From Porites lobata (Eukaryota > Cnidaria > Anthozoa > Scleractinia > Poritidae), in assembly GCA_942486035.1 (NCBI GenBank), contig CALNXK010000006.1, forward strand, positions 3,354,501 to 3,418,500: a stretch of DNA of 64,000 nt, given 5' to 3'. Each line of letters starts with the position of its first letter. Position 1 is the stretch's first letter. The translations under genes were made by a program, and so were the position numbers. The notes under the pieces were generated by a model. That model saw only the letters and a list, made by a program, of their open reading frames with translations. It was not told where the DNA came from and searched no databases. Below, piece after piece: positions 47,307-59,039 of this stretch.

Positions 47307-47474
47307 GGGGTTTTCAAGCGAGTACGCAAGTCACCCCGATATCAAACAAAAATTCAGCACCCGACTCACTCGGCCTGGAGTGAACGCAAGGGTCAGTGGC
47401 CCAGAGTGCAATGCGCCACCTTGCCTTGGGAGCCCCGCCTTCGTGATCGCGGCGCTCCTGTGCACTGTAAGTTT
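47307..47474 (-). ncRNA. U1 snRNA-like gene E (most divergent)
   Basis: Minus strand, beginning AAACTTACAGTGC at 47474; position 2 is A where U1 has U. The stem-loop I loop is GATCACGAAG with a GC-richer stem (GCGCCGC..GCGGGGC). Stem-loop II has ATTGCACTC, the best match to the consensus U1A site. The Sm-like AATTTTTG is present and the terminal hairpin is GGGG..CTTGCGTACTCGC..CCCC. Structure is maintained by paired changes while primary sequence has drifted, which argues for selection rather than decay. TATA is the variant TATATAAG. Confidence 0.75.
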
Positions 47475-47499
47475 GAAAAGAAGGAAACATCGGCACTTG

Positions 47500-47580
47500 C
47501 TTATATAGCTCTCATTTACTGCCCCACTTGCGGGTATAATTCAATAAAAACCGTTTATCAACCAATGAGAATGTGCACTT
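47500..47580 (-). promoter_or_regulatory. U1-E promoter: TATATAAG and CATTGG
   Basis: TATATAAG at 47507-47500 (-33). Gene-sense CTCATTGGTT lies about 100 bases upstream of the start. The TCCCATA block is not conserved (TACCCGC near -60). Confidence 0.5.
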
Positions 47581-47599
47581 TTGAGCCTGCGTAAGCTTT

Positions 47600-49605
47600 A
47601 TAGGTCTTGTGAAGTTAATAGGTTTTTATTTGCTATATTATTCAGGAAGTTCGAGAGTTTTTTCGTCAATTCAAATTTAATCTTAAAACCAATTACTACC
47701 AGCAGGGAATGAAAAGTAATTCGTTAGACCTATTTTGAATCTAACTTTCATGACCTAAAGTCCATTCAAATATGTTGAATTGTTTCTAACCAATCGAATT
47801 ATCTGTTAATTGCTTAGTTTTCATAATAATAATCACAGCGGGGGGAACTCGATTTTCTCACGGGGTTCCGCAATTTTTATGTTAGCATCCAAAACTTCTT
47901 TCTTTTACAACACTTATTTATATATTACTATTTAAACTCGGCGGAAATTGATAAATTAGATTAGCACGCTTATCAAGCCTTAAATTAAAATTGTTTTCAG
48001 TTCATGAAACTAAGAGACTCGATCTATTTCATACATCAGTTGTGCCGGAAGAAACATATCCACAAATTAAATGATTTAAATTTATATTATAAGCATTTAC
48101 TTAGGAATAGAATGTTGACAACTGATTTTCTGCGCCTTTGACAGAAAACATTTTAGTACAGTTTCCCCATGACAACATCGTCGATGTAATTGTGAGTTCT
48201 GCTGATGAAAGCTCGATCGGTTTCACTTATCTTTCTTATATTTACGTCAAAGAAGTTAATCTAGTTTCCAGTTTGAAGCCCGAGAATGTTCATTTTATCC
48301 CTCTAATTCCGAGATTCATATCTGGCTTACCTTTTGTTCAGAGACCTAGAACGTTCACGACTTGATACTTCAATATCTTATCTCTGTCCATGTACTCTAA
48401 TGGTTTAAATCGCCATTCCACTAAACCTGTACAACACCGGATGACTTTATAGAACTTGGTGTAAACAATAGCTCAACCTGAAGTTCCTTGGAGTTTTATT
48501 AGCTGGGCTGAACTAAGACGAGATGTATCAGGCAGCCTATAGCTAAAAAGAGTTTCAGCATTAAGCGTCCAAGGCCTCCTTAATTAATTATTCACTAAGG
48601 CAGCTATAACTTAAGGATTCCACAGTAATTTCTCTGTTGCTATTAGAGGGAAAAATACAGAGAAGTGCTGTTTACTCTGTAATTTTTTGTACGATGTCAA
48701 GCATCGTAAGCAGATGTGGCTTTCCACTTTTAGCATGAATTCCAAATAATTTTATTCAGTCAACACCCTTTCGTGTGGAAGGTATAGCAGTTACAAGACA
48801 AGAAAAACCTGTAGGGCAAAGACTTGTTCGTCTTTAGAAATGTGTCGTTAGCCATCAACAGTCATAAAGTCAAGAGTTGAGGAGTTACGGAGCTCTTTTA
48901 AAAAAAAAACAATGAGTCTTTTTAATTTCTCTATCGAGTAAAACGCTTCAAAGTCTGCAATCATATTGCGTACTGAGAAAAAAAACTTAGCTAAATTGCT
49001 GCCAAAACTTGGTAGGCGAAAAGTTGTAGGTGAAGCAGAATTGAGGCTATATTTGAAATTTGTTTAACAACCTGTTTACAGTAGGTCATTAAAAATTAAG
49101 AATGCGCCAAAATTTTTGTGAATTAGCATATTATATAGTTTCTAAGGCGAGGAAGATAGTTGAAACATCGGTGAGAATACAAGCGGCCTGGCAGCATAGT
49201 TAAAGTTAGCTCATTCTGAGTCATAATATTATGATAACTGTGCGAGTTTTTTACTCAACTACGCGACAGACAAGCCCCTCGAAAGACTTCGTAAATGCTA
49301 AAAGCGATACAAGAAAAGAAACCTCTACCCGCAGGGTAGCCATGACTTTGCTAAGAATACAGTGTTTGGAGAGGGAAATTTCGGACGGTAGCAAGGTGTG
49401 ATTGCATGACGAAAAGACGTTTGTAATAGCCTGTAATAAATTGGCATTTTGAACAATATTTACTGACATTTAACTTGTGAGGGGCAAGTAGTTACATGAT
49501 TGTGTTATCTTACAGGCATTTTCATTCAAGAAGGGATCAGTAACTCAAAGAAGAGAAAAGTAATCAGTAACTCAAAACCTTCGTCGAAGCTTCCCGTCGT
49601 CACTG
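47600..49605. other. No gene seen
   Basis: AT-rich intergenic DNA; frames at 48138-48365 and 49251-49469 show no recognisable motif. Confidence 0.4.
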
Positions 49606-49611
49606 CGTAAA

Positions 49612-49966
49612 AGGGACCTTACGAAACTACGACGGCGACGGCAACGGCAACATCAGAAAGCAATGAGTTTAGTTAGAAAACTACAACTCACGCTTTTTTT
49701 GTACATTTCCTTGCCGTCCCTGCACGACTACGACGTGAAATGGCCAATATTTTAAGTGTTTTTGAGGACGGGAACGGCAAGGCGTTGAATTCTACCATCT
49801 CTGTCTGAACTCGAGTGCGGCACCCTCTCTTCAGCTCCAACATAAATTCCCTTCTTTTAAGTAACTGGGCGACTTGGGATAATCGCGAAATGGTTTGAAA
49901 GGATTCGGAGCCTATTTTCCATTAAGGTTTTCATGGACGTCGCCTTTGTCGGATCGTGAGGTCCCT
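49612..49966. mobile_element. TIR element with AGGGACCTTACGA ends
   Basis: The left terminus AGGGACCTTACGA and right terminus TCGTGAGGTCCCT are inverted with one mismatch. The left part has CTACGACGGCGACGGCAACGG, mirrored loosely near 49780. No ORF; TSD not clear. Confidence 0.6.
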
Positions 49967-50012
49967 AATATCCCTATTTGACAGACGTAGACAACTTGTC
50001 CCATTTGTCGCT

Positions 50013-50625
50013 CCGGGTATTAGGAATTCCAAGACAGTCTTTGATTCTGGATTCCAGATATTAGATTCCGGACGGTTTGTCAGTGGAATTTGGATTCCGG
50101 ATTCCAATCGTAAGAGGGATTCCGGATTCCTTGAACTGTATTCGGATTGAATAGCCTTTGTTTTTCCCATTTTTTTTAGTTCGCTTCAAAACGTACCAGG
50201 TCCAATCACAACTACAAACTGCAAGTTAAATCGGCTAACTGCAATTGTTATAAATACTCTTTCTTTGTTAAAATTATTCGTGAATGGAATGACCTGCCCG
50301 CCAATCTTGTTGAGATAGGAAATTTAAGACGTTTTAAAATAGCTCTTAAATCGTACATGTGTATTTCTTAGGTTTTTATCCATCTTAGATTTTAGTCATA
50401 AGCACATATTTTTAATTTTTATTTTTGGAAGTTTATTTACATAGGGTCAACCTCTTAAACTTCCTTTTTAGGGTATTATTTGTATCGTTTATTTCTTATG
50501 ATACCTTAAATAAAGTATGTATGTATGTATGTATGTATTCCGGATTCCAAAGTCCAGGATTCCGGATTCCAGAAGCAAAAATTTCCAGGATTAATATTCC
50601 GGAATCTGCATTCCCTTTCAAAGAG
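50013..50625 (+). repeat. GATTCC-rich dispersed element, copy f, split by a LINE insertion
   Basis: The left half is at 50013-50143 and the right half at 50541-50625. Joined in order they match copies c-e, with the break inside the unit CTGTATTCCGGATTCC. Confidence 0.8.
50144..50533 (+). mobile_element. 5'-truncated LINE 3' end inserted in GATTCC element, TSD TGTATTC
   Basis: A frame from about 50180 to the TAG at 50369-50371 ends with FFVKIIREWNDLPANLVE and NLRRFKIALKSY, the C-terminal signature of jockey/CR1-type LINE ORF2 proteins. It is followed by a roughly 160-base 3' UTR and a (GTAT)n tail, the tandem-repeat end typical of that group. TGTATTC flanks both sides (50137-50143, 50534-50540). 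This is a classic 5'-truncated retrotransposition product. Confidence 0.85.
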
Positions 50626-50639
50626 GTGACATTTGTTTT

Positions 50640-53600
50640 GCAAATGTCACTCGCGCACTCATGTGCATATATAACTTCCTTGCCAAAAACTGTTGATCAT
50701 TCTACTGACTTTCAAGTCGGTCGGGTTTTCATAGCAAGACGACTTCTATGCTAAAGTTGATGTCCATATTTATAAAAAAATGTGCAACCACGCCACAAAC
50801 ATGACACGTGACCATCACAGCGTCTCTGTCAGCAAATCACATTGGTTCTCATCGAACTCATGACAACAACTTGAGACAAAATCGACGACTTGCTTTAGAT
50901 ATCTGAACGTCGTCATGCGGAGAGGAAACCCAGTGCAAGGATATTGAACTTATTAACTCAGTTTCCATATCATCGACTTCACGAACCCAACATGAGTCCC
51001 TATTTACCTGTAAGCAAACGTGTTTTAACCGATGTTGTGTCGGATTCAGCTGTTTGACTAGCGTAACACAATTCAATGGCAAAAGGATAAACAGACAAAT
51101 AGCGAGTTTACGATTAGGCTGCATTCTGATTTTTGTCAGTATTTAATCACTAGCCATCATACACACTTCGACAAAAAATTGTTTCTAAACCTGGTTAAAA
51201 TATTATCTTTTCGTGGTGACGGCTAGTATCTTGTATCATTAATTTTTTGCAGGTAGATCGATTGGAAAGGAAAAAAAATGCACATTAACATAACCGCAAT
51301 TTCGTTTTTCAAACACACTCCGCTTCTTTTTTTTTTTACATGAATTATCATTTAACTCGCATTGTCATTTCCCTGTAAAAGAATTAGAGAAATATACAAC
51401 GGTCATAAGATCCGCTAAATTTATACTTCCCAGAGAATAAACGCGTCTTTTGAAAAGAAAAATAAAATTCAGGTGATATCCAGTCCTGTTTAAATCTATA
51501 AATGTTTAATAGTTTGACTCCTCGAGCTTCGAAAGCAGTTTTATTTGCATAAGTGACACCTGAAAGATTTTAACTACAAGCAGCTTTTTTTTTTAGCTAA
51601 ATTATCGCTTTTTAGATTAACCATTTTGTGGTACTTTATTTTTGAAGCTACGAAGGCTGGATTTTACTTTCTATAACATTCAAATGCGAGGCAATTGTCG
51701 AGTCCAAAACTGTGAGTGGAAATTGTGCAAAGAAAATAAGTACCTGTTGTTGAATTATTGAACTGATTTCATTAACGTCTCGGCGGGGTGAAAATGAAAA
51801 TTATAAAATGTTAATCACAGGATTCCTGAATTTCATAATGATGTTTGTTCTTAAAGTTTAAAATTGTTTGCTAATTCATTCATCAGTTTAAAGGGCGCTG
51901 TTTAGTAGAAACTTGAATATTTAATGATGTGTCGCCTGTCTTGTATGGCCAGTGTGATCAAATTTTCTCTGTTCTATTCACAAAAATGCTAGTGTTAGAC
52001 CTATTGTTGTATAAGATTCAATTCATCATATTGTCTTGCGAGCAAAATCGAATCGCTAAGTGTTAGAATCCTGAAACCCATTCAATGTAGTACATATTTA
52101 ACTGTTACTCGGAGCCATTTGCGCGAACTGAGTGAGCTTTCGATTCGAAGATAAGTTTACAGACGATTGTTTTCCATGATTTCCTTCCCACTTCGCCACC
52201 TTTTTTGTATTCTGTTTTCAGTCTCTTACACATTTTCAATTGTGCGGGAAAACTTCAAAGATTCAAACTTGTACATGAAATGAGGGGGGCGACAGGGAGA
52301 CACAGATGACCTATCCGATGACAACCATAAAAGACTAAGTTCTATACATGTAGATAGAAATTCTGAATGAATAAAATAAATGTCACGTTTAACGGTTACT
52401 TTGAGTCATCACATATTTGCTGTTTAATTTTTCAGGATATGCGACTGCCATCGAGGTTCTAGGACCTAAGCTTTACTGTAAGACAAATAAGATCTCTGTA
52501 GTTAATTCTGCTCTTTCTTTGTTTCCCAAGCCGACTGGCTGTTTTCTGTTACTTCTAGCTACAAGCTCTCGAGCTTGAATTGCATTCCTTTTTTAAGTTA
52601 TAGGGAATGGAGCTTATAATCTTGTGTTTGCGGCTCGAATTATTTTCTGTAATATATATTCATGTGGAATGACTATGAGCACAACTTGATGATGTAATTC
52701 TGAAAACTGAAATTTAACGGCTCTAGTCTGTCACGTGCGCACAAAATACGTTTAAACTAATCATGCTAATAGATATATAGAAACAGTTTCACACATATCT
52801 CCTGCTTGTTTATTTGGAATTTTTGTCCTTCTATGATTCTGAAAAGTTTAAGATACCTTTCAGAAGAAACTCTCTACTAATATGATTTATCGCTATAACA
52901 AGTTCGTTAACATAGTTTTGGAATTCCAATGGTCCATCTTGCTTTTTGGCCTACAAAACCTTAATAAAGCTCACAAATTAAAGATTTGCATATTTACCGA
53001 AACGTAAAGTCTTTAGGCCAGCGAGAGTTAGCGTTAGATTAGAAAGTGTTTAGCCTACAGGCAGATCTACGGCTTTCGTCGAAACTGGCTCCGTCTTGAT
53101 GATGAGGGGAAACTGGGAAGTAGTGCAAAGTGCCCGTGGGGAAGGGGGTGCATGGAAGGTGATTTGGTCGACTTCTTAGAGCTTATTTGCCCTCTCCATG
53201 TTTGTTTGGGGGTAATGAAGAGAAAAAACTGTTATGTTAAACTTGAAATTCTCAAATTGATTGTTTTTGGTTGAAATTACCCAGCGCTTCAAGAACTTCA
53301 ATTTGCTCGCTTGAAAAATGGTGCGTCAATTAGTCTTTGTACTGCATGCATTTATTTATAAATTACGCTGGAAAGCCGCGCGAGATGTTAAACAAAATAT
53401 ATTAAATTGAAAGATTAAAGACACCTGTTCAGAGACACGAAACATCGAAACTTTAATTTAAAGAGAATTACTGGGTAATCTTCAGGGGTAGTTTGGATTA
53501 GTCGGCAAGGTTACCAGACCTTAAACAGTTTAATTAGAAGCTTATCCCTATGGCGAATGCACGCGACTGCGAGTCTCCAAATAAGGAGAGTTCAATTAGG

Positions 53601-56310
53601 AGAGCACGTTTTTCATTGATTCTTTTCATTTTGCAAATGTAAACACAATACTGCTTTTTAATCTTGACAGTTTTCGACATTTAGTTTTATTTTCATTCGA
53701 TGGCGACACTGTGAGGTACAAAAGACTACCGGACCCTAAATCAATATTTTTCTGAATAGAACAATTGATCTCGCCAAATGCAAGCTGCGAAGTCAATCTC
53801 TGTTTAAACCTGTAAGACTGAAGTGTAACGAACTAAGTTGTTAAACGTCTCGACAATTCTTCAACAATTAGGAATATCTATATGCAAAGAACCCTTTGAA
53901 GAAACGTTCAATTACCAAAATGATCAAACATTTGTTATATTAACGTTACCGTGAAGTGATATAAATCATAACTTAATCCTGGAACCTGTACTGCACTCAG
54001 CAAACGTAAAACATGAGCTTAAGTTCCAAACTACTCACGAAACGTTCAAAAACTCACTAGGGTTTAATTTTCCTGCGAAGAACGAACAAAGACTTCTTTG
54101 AACAGAAATTGAGCCAGCTTGGGAACTTAAAATCCCGCGGGTATTTTAACCACTGTAAGAGAACTAGTCACTGGGGCTCTAAGATTATTTTTCGTATATT
54201 GTTAATGTGTTGCTTTTGTGTTAAGTTTTTTTCTTTTCTTTTTCAAGTTCTGGAGTAATTTAACAAGAAAGAGTCACAGCTGAAGCTACCTCAGGGATCA
54301 GAAATTTTGTATTTCATAGAATACAGCATTTTTAACCCCTTGGTTCCTACCGTTTTAGTACGTTTTTATAAATAGCTACCTTCTTCGATTGATCTTTGAA
54401 TTGAGCACAGAAATGCTCTAAAGTTCAAGCCTTTGGGGAGCGTTAAGGCCAAAAAATATACACGGTACGTGAGAATAAATTTGTAGACACTAACAAAAGA
54501 ACTGAGAATCAGATAAAGGCTTGGATACAATTTAGTTATGCAATTCTATTCGGATACCGCGCTGAGGCGCGCTATACTTAGAATTTGAAGTATACAGGAA
54601 TGGTCAGTAACTGCAGTTTATATATATATATATATATATATTTCCATCAAAACAAACTAATTGACCTCATCGCGTAAGTTATTAATGTTCCTGGTTGATA
54701 TCAAATGGAGGGAACTCCTTAAACAAACTTTGAATAATGGAAGATTAAAAAACGCCGATAAGTTAAGTGGAGCTTTACTTTAACCGCTCATGAAAATACT
54801 TACAATTTATGTCTTTATTCTCAAACCAGTTTTTAAATGTATTCAGTAATAAAATGTGTTGAATTTTATCTAACAGCACTTTGACGATAAAAGAGGCGCG
54901 TCTCTAAACGTTTCATAAAACTGACGCATATTGAACCTCGATCGCAATCAAACAATGGCCAGCACGGAGCCTCCTAACTCTAAAAATATCATTTATCGAT
55001 ATTTTTTGTTCTTCTTTTCTATGTTGTACCAAGCTTAATACCTCTATACTTGCCTTAATTCAGACTATGGACTCCGCACGATTAGGCTAAGTTTTAATTG
55101 ACGTTTTGTGGGAAGACAAGTAAACTAACAAAACCGTGCGCCATTACTAAGATCAATTCTAGTCTCATGTTTCTATTTTACTTAGTGTTAATTAATAATA
55201 ATAATAATAATAATAATAATGGTTTAATGCCAGCTAACGTTTCCACGTAAGCGCGACTCTTCATACTAAAACTACTGACTAAAAATTACAAGGATCTCTT
55301 AAGGTTAAAATATTCATATATAGCTGATATAGCTATAAAATATTTACAATTATGCAAATAAAAATGAAATAAATAAATAGAACTGGCATAGAAGTTGACC
55401 AAGTTTGGAGCCTTTTTGTCAAAATATAATTCTAAAATGTTCATGTTTGCTATTATGCGTGGGTTTAGGTTAACAAATGAATGCACCTGACACTATCAAT
55501 TATTCATCACGGAACTGCGACCGTTTAACCTACAGATATGGATCAAAACAGCCTGACCAGCTTAAAATACTATTTTAAGTAACTGATTACAAAATTGTAT
55601 TTTCTTTGGAGAAAAATCTCTCTTAATCTTATGGGTAAAACTAAAACACCGTTTATGTTTAGTTTAAAAAGTGTTAAAAAACGATAGAATTTAAGAGTTT
55701 TCACTGTTGATGAAGCAGCTTATATGAAAGTGATGTCAACATATTGCTAATTAACGGGTTTTAGGGTTTATCGTTCTATTCTCAGTTAACGGGGAACGCA
55801 TTAAGGAAATAAAGTGAGAACTTCCTTTGCAACTTTGCACGAACATAAAACCGTTCTATACATACAGATTTTGCTCTAAAATCTTCCTCTATATTTGACA
55901 AACTAGGAAATTAGCAGCCAGACTGACTGTCTTATGAAAATCAGCCTTAACAAACGCTCCATATTTACTCATTTGGGTAGCATGAACAAAGAAAGAAAGC
56001 TCTAATTGGACTTATCAATACATCAGTTAATGTTGAATAGTCAAATACAAATTTGTTGCGAAAACTTCGACTTAAAGAGTCTAGTTTCGATTGAAAGTGC
56101 AAGAGTCTTAGATCACTGTTCGATTAGGACACCGGAGGTGAAAATAAAAGGCGAGAAAGAATTAGATTGCATGATTTTAACATCGATATGATTCTTATTT
56201 GAGCTTTTTAAACCTTTTTCGAAGCACTTGAGGGATAAACCGGGAGAATCGTTCAATGGGAACTCTCTGCGATAAATGTCCTTGAATTTCGCTCCGATTG
56301 TTTCTTGTTC
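50640..56310. other. 5.7 kb without a supported gene; two microsatellites
   Basis: AT-rich. (TA)n lies at 54617-54641 and (TAA)n at 55193-55220. The frames are short and unconvincing. Confidence 0.45.
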
Positions 56311-56315
56311 AGTTG

Positions 56316-56481
56316 GAGGGCCTACGAGCGCGAACGCAGGTCTGCCCGACTACCAAAAATTGCACACCGTGCACCCAAATTCTGGGGAACACGCGGGAAT
56401 CAGCCTTCTAAAGTGCAGTGAAGACCGAAACCAGGGAACACTGCCTCCGTGATCACAGTAGTTCCTGTGCCCTGTAAGTAT
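56316..56481 (-). ncRNA. U1 snRNA gene F
   Basis: Minus strand, beginning ATACTTACAGGGC at 56481. The stem-loop I loop is GATCACGGAG, with one A-to-G change in the U1-70K-binding loop. Stem-loop II has ACTGCACTTTA, the Sm site is CAATTTTTGGTAG, and the terminal loop is CTGCGTTCGCGCT closed by GGGC/GCCC. Length is 166 nt. It is the closest relative of gene D, with a shared promoter. The 3' flank AACTGAACAAG resembles that of D (AACTGAACCAAG) and may be the 3' processing box. Confidence 0.87.
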
Positions 56482-56504
56482 GGAAACTGCGCGCTCTACG
56501 ATCC

Positions 56505-56597
56505 CTTTTATACCCTGGCAAATGCTTCAGTGTTATGGGATTTCACTCGGAACCATATAATTTTGCAGAAAGTCTTTAATTTCACGCAAGCAGCCAA
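56505..56597 (-). promoter_or_regulatory. U1-F promoter: TATAAAAG, PSE-like TCCCATAAC, CATTGG
   Basis: TATAAAAG at 56512-56505 (-31), TCCCATAAC at 56540-56532 (-59 to -51), and CATTGGCTG at about -113, in the same order and spacing as gene D. Confidence 0.7.
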
Positions 56598-56619
56598 TGA
56601 ACATGATTGTTTGGCTCTT

Positions 56620-59035
56620 GCTCAGCATGAGAAAGGGGTGCGCATGAGTAATGTTGATTTTGTAAACGTGGAAGAGTAGCCTGGTCACGAGCGTGCATAA
56701 AGTGGCATCTGTGTTTTAACACAACACGCAAATGGCGCTCTCCACGTTATCAAGCTCAATTTCAGGTTATGAAAATTTCTTTGAAGTTGTGTCTTGATGA
56801 ACCATTTGGATAATTTCCCCATAAATAAAAAATTAATCCTTCCAAATTGGTTGTATAGCTGTTTCACCTTACCTAAAGGGAATAATTAATGTAGCCGCTA
56901 CTTTGTTTCAGACTGAACGATATATCATTATATATATTTCTTATGTTTCAGAATCATCGTGAGGATCTTTGTATTTAGCAAGTGGGTTAAAAAACGGATC
57001 ATTTAAAAGGACAATGACATTTTTTTTTTAAACGAGTAAATATTTGCAGCTAGATCAATCTCTTTTTCCCTACGTTGATAAGTATCTCAAAAGACCAAAG
57101 AATTAAAAGCATAGTTCTCATTTATATATTAATTTTTCATCGCTAGTAATAATTTATTCTGATTCTGATCAATATTTACTAGTAAAATCCAAAGGATTTT
57201 AACAGATCGATACCACATTCAATTAACCTTGGTTTCCATATGATCTTTAAGGGTCTGGGACTGATGGTCAGGAACACCATGGAGGACCATGAAGGATAAA
57301 ACTGCCTCAGGTCGCATTCATATGGACCCATTTGGCCACGGCCTCCGCATTGGTCTCTGGATGATAGCAAGAGTTCAAATCTTTTCTACTTTCGCGACCA
57401 TTGCACAAATACGTGACGCTGTAGAAGTTTGTCATGGAAACTTAAGTGTGGGACGATCTGCGCTCTATCGGCGACTCACTATTGTTCCTGTTAAAGCACG
57501 TATCATTTAATATTGTCCATTCATACTTGAGATAAATGCTTTAATCCCGAAAGTGCACGCTCTCATTGGGTACTTTGGGGTCACATGACATGTAACAATG
57601 AAACTGTTTCCCGTCAAAATCTTGAAGCGGACAACATTGCAAAATCTATTACGTCAGGGGGTAACAGTGTACTGCTACCACGGGGGGTGACAACTCTTAC
57701 AAACGTTGTAAGGACAGTTAACTTTAAGTCCTCCCGGAAATTTGGCAGACCCTCCCGAATTTTTCGGTGGCATACCCATGAAATGAACCTTATTTTTTTC
57801 GTTTAGTGGAGTCGTCAATGTGTATAATCTGTAATCAAGGGTTTTTTGACAGTACTATGTTAAAACAGACTTCTGTTCTACCGTTTAAGAATATAAAATC
57901 GTGTTTTTTTAATAACAGACGAATGAAGGGACGAGCCACTGTGCGGGGTGGGGGGAGGGCTGGGGGCCTGTTTCCCCAGAAAATTTTGAAATCTTGATGC
58001 TCTGAAACGTCATTTCTAGTTTTTATTATTCATATTTTTATTTTCGAGCTTTCGCGTACAAGTAGTCGATTGTATTTTATAATTCGTACGGTTTTTGGAA
58101 GTTTTCTGGATATACTCTGTTTGGTGTCATTGAATGAGTATCATAAGAATTCATTTGAAAATTTCAGAACAGATTTCAACATCGGGATTTCTCCTATCCC
58201 GCTACCATTTTGGCCAGGATTCAGGATTTTCGATCAAAATCGGAAGAATCCCGACGAGATCAGGATGGTTAGACAGTCTGCACAGACGTACTACTTTTTA
58301 TGGCATATAGTGAAGCGTTAATAGGTGCAATGTGTACAAAAAATAAACAGCATCTGATTCAAGAGCAGCATTATCAAGTATCGTAATGAAAAAAAAATGT
58401 TAGCGTGAAATGGCTACATATTAAGGCCCCTGGGGACAACTATCTATGAATAAATTCATAACGCAAAATTTTGCTTTTGCTACATCTCTTAAAATGCTTT
58501 TATATCGAGCCGTGTTTTCATGTAAAATATGATCTGATGTGATGCACTTAAAAGGGGCGAGATTTGTTGAGAAAACATTTGAGAGCTTATTCCCCAGAAG
58601 CAGCAATAAGAAACAACTTTGTTGGAATAAATTTGGCCATGATCGTGGCCAGTTTTAATTGAATAATTAGCAAACTACAAACACAACAATAAACCTTTTC
58701 GTACATGATTTCTTGTTCATAAATGGGGCTACAAATTACCGTCAGCCTTAAAAAGTGATACTATCTAAGCGACAGGATATAATAAACGTGCAAATCGTTG
58801 AAAGGTGTTGGAAATGGGAAGGAGGCGGGAAAAATTTTCTGGGGATCTGTTGAATCTGATGGAAAGGAGAGGAAGGAAGAATATCTCGCTAGAACTCTAT
58901 TTTATACCGGGCTTGTGACTAGCCTGTGTGCAGACCCCCCTCCCCTTTCCCCTCAGGAAAAATCGGCTCCTTCTTCAAGTCAATGCTGAGTTCCTCTTCG
59001 ATAGTGAATGCTTATAGGCAAATTCAGGAGATAAA
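56620..59035. other. No supported gene
   Basis: Intergenic DNA with a G-rich run GCGGGGTGGGGGGAGGGC at about 57940-57960. Frames near 57180-57510 and 58070-58321 have no recognisable motif. Confidence 0.4.
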
Positions 59036-59039
59036 GGAT

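Noticed and set aside
47271..47594. Overlapping ORFs of 60-107 codons
   Set aside because: They lie across U1 gene E and its promoter; the conserved feature is the RNA.
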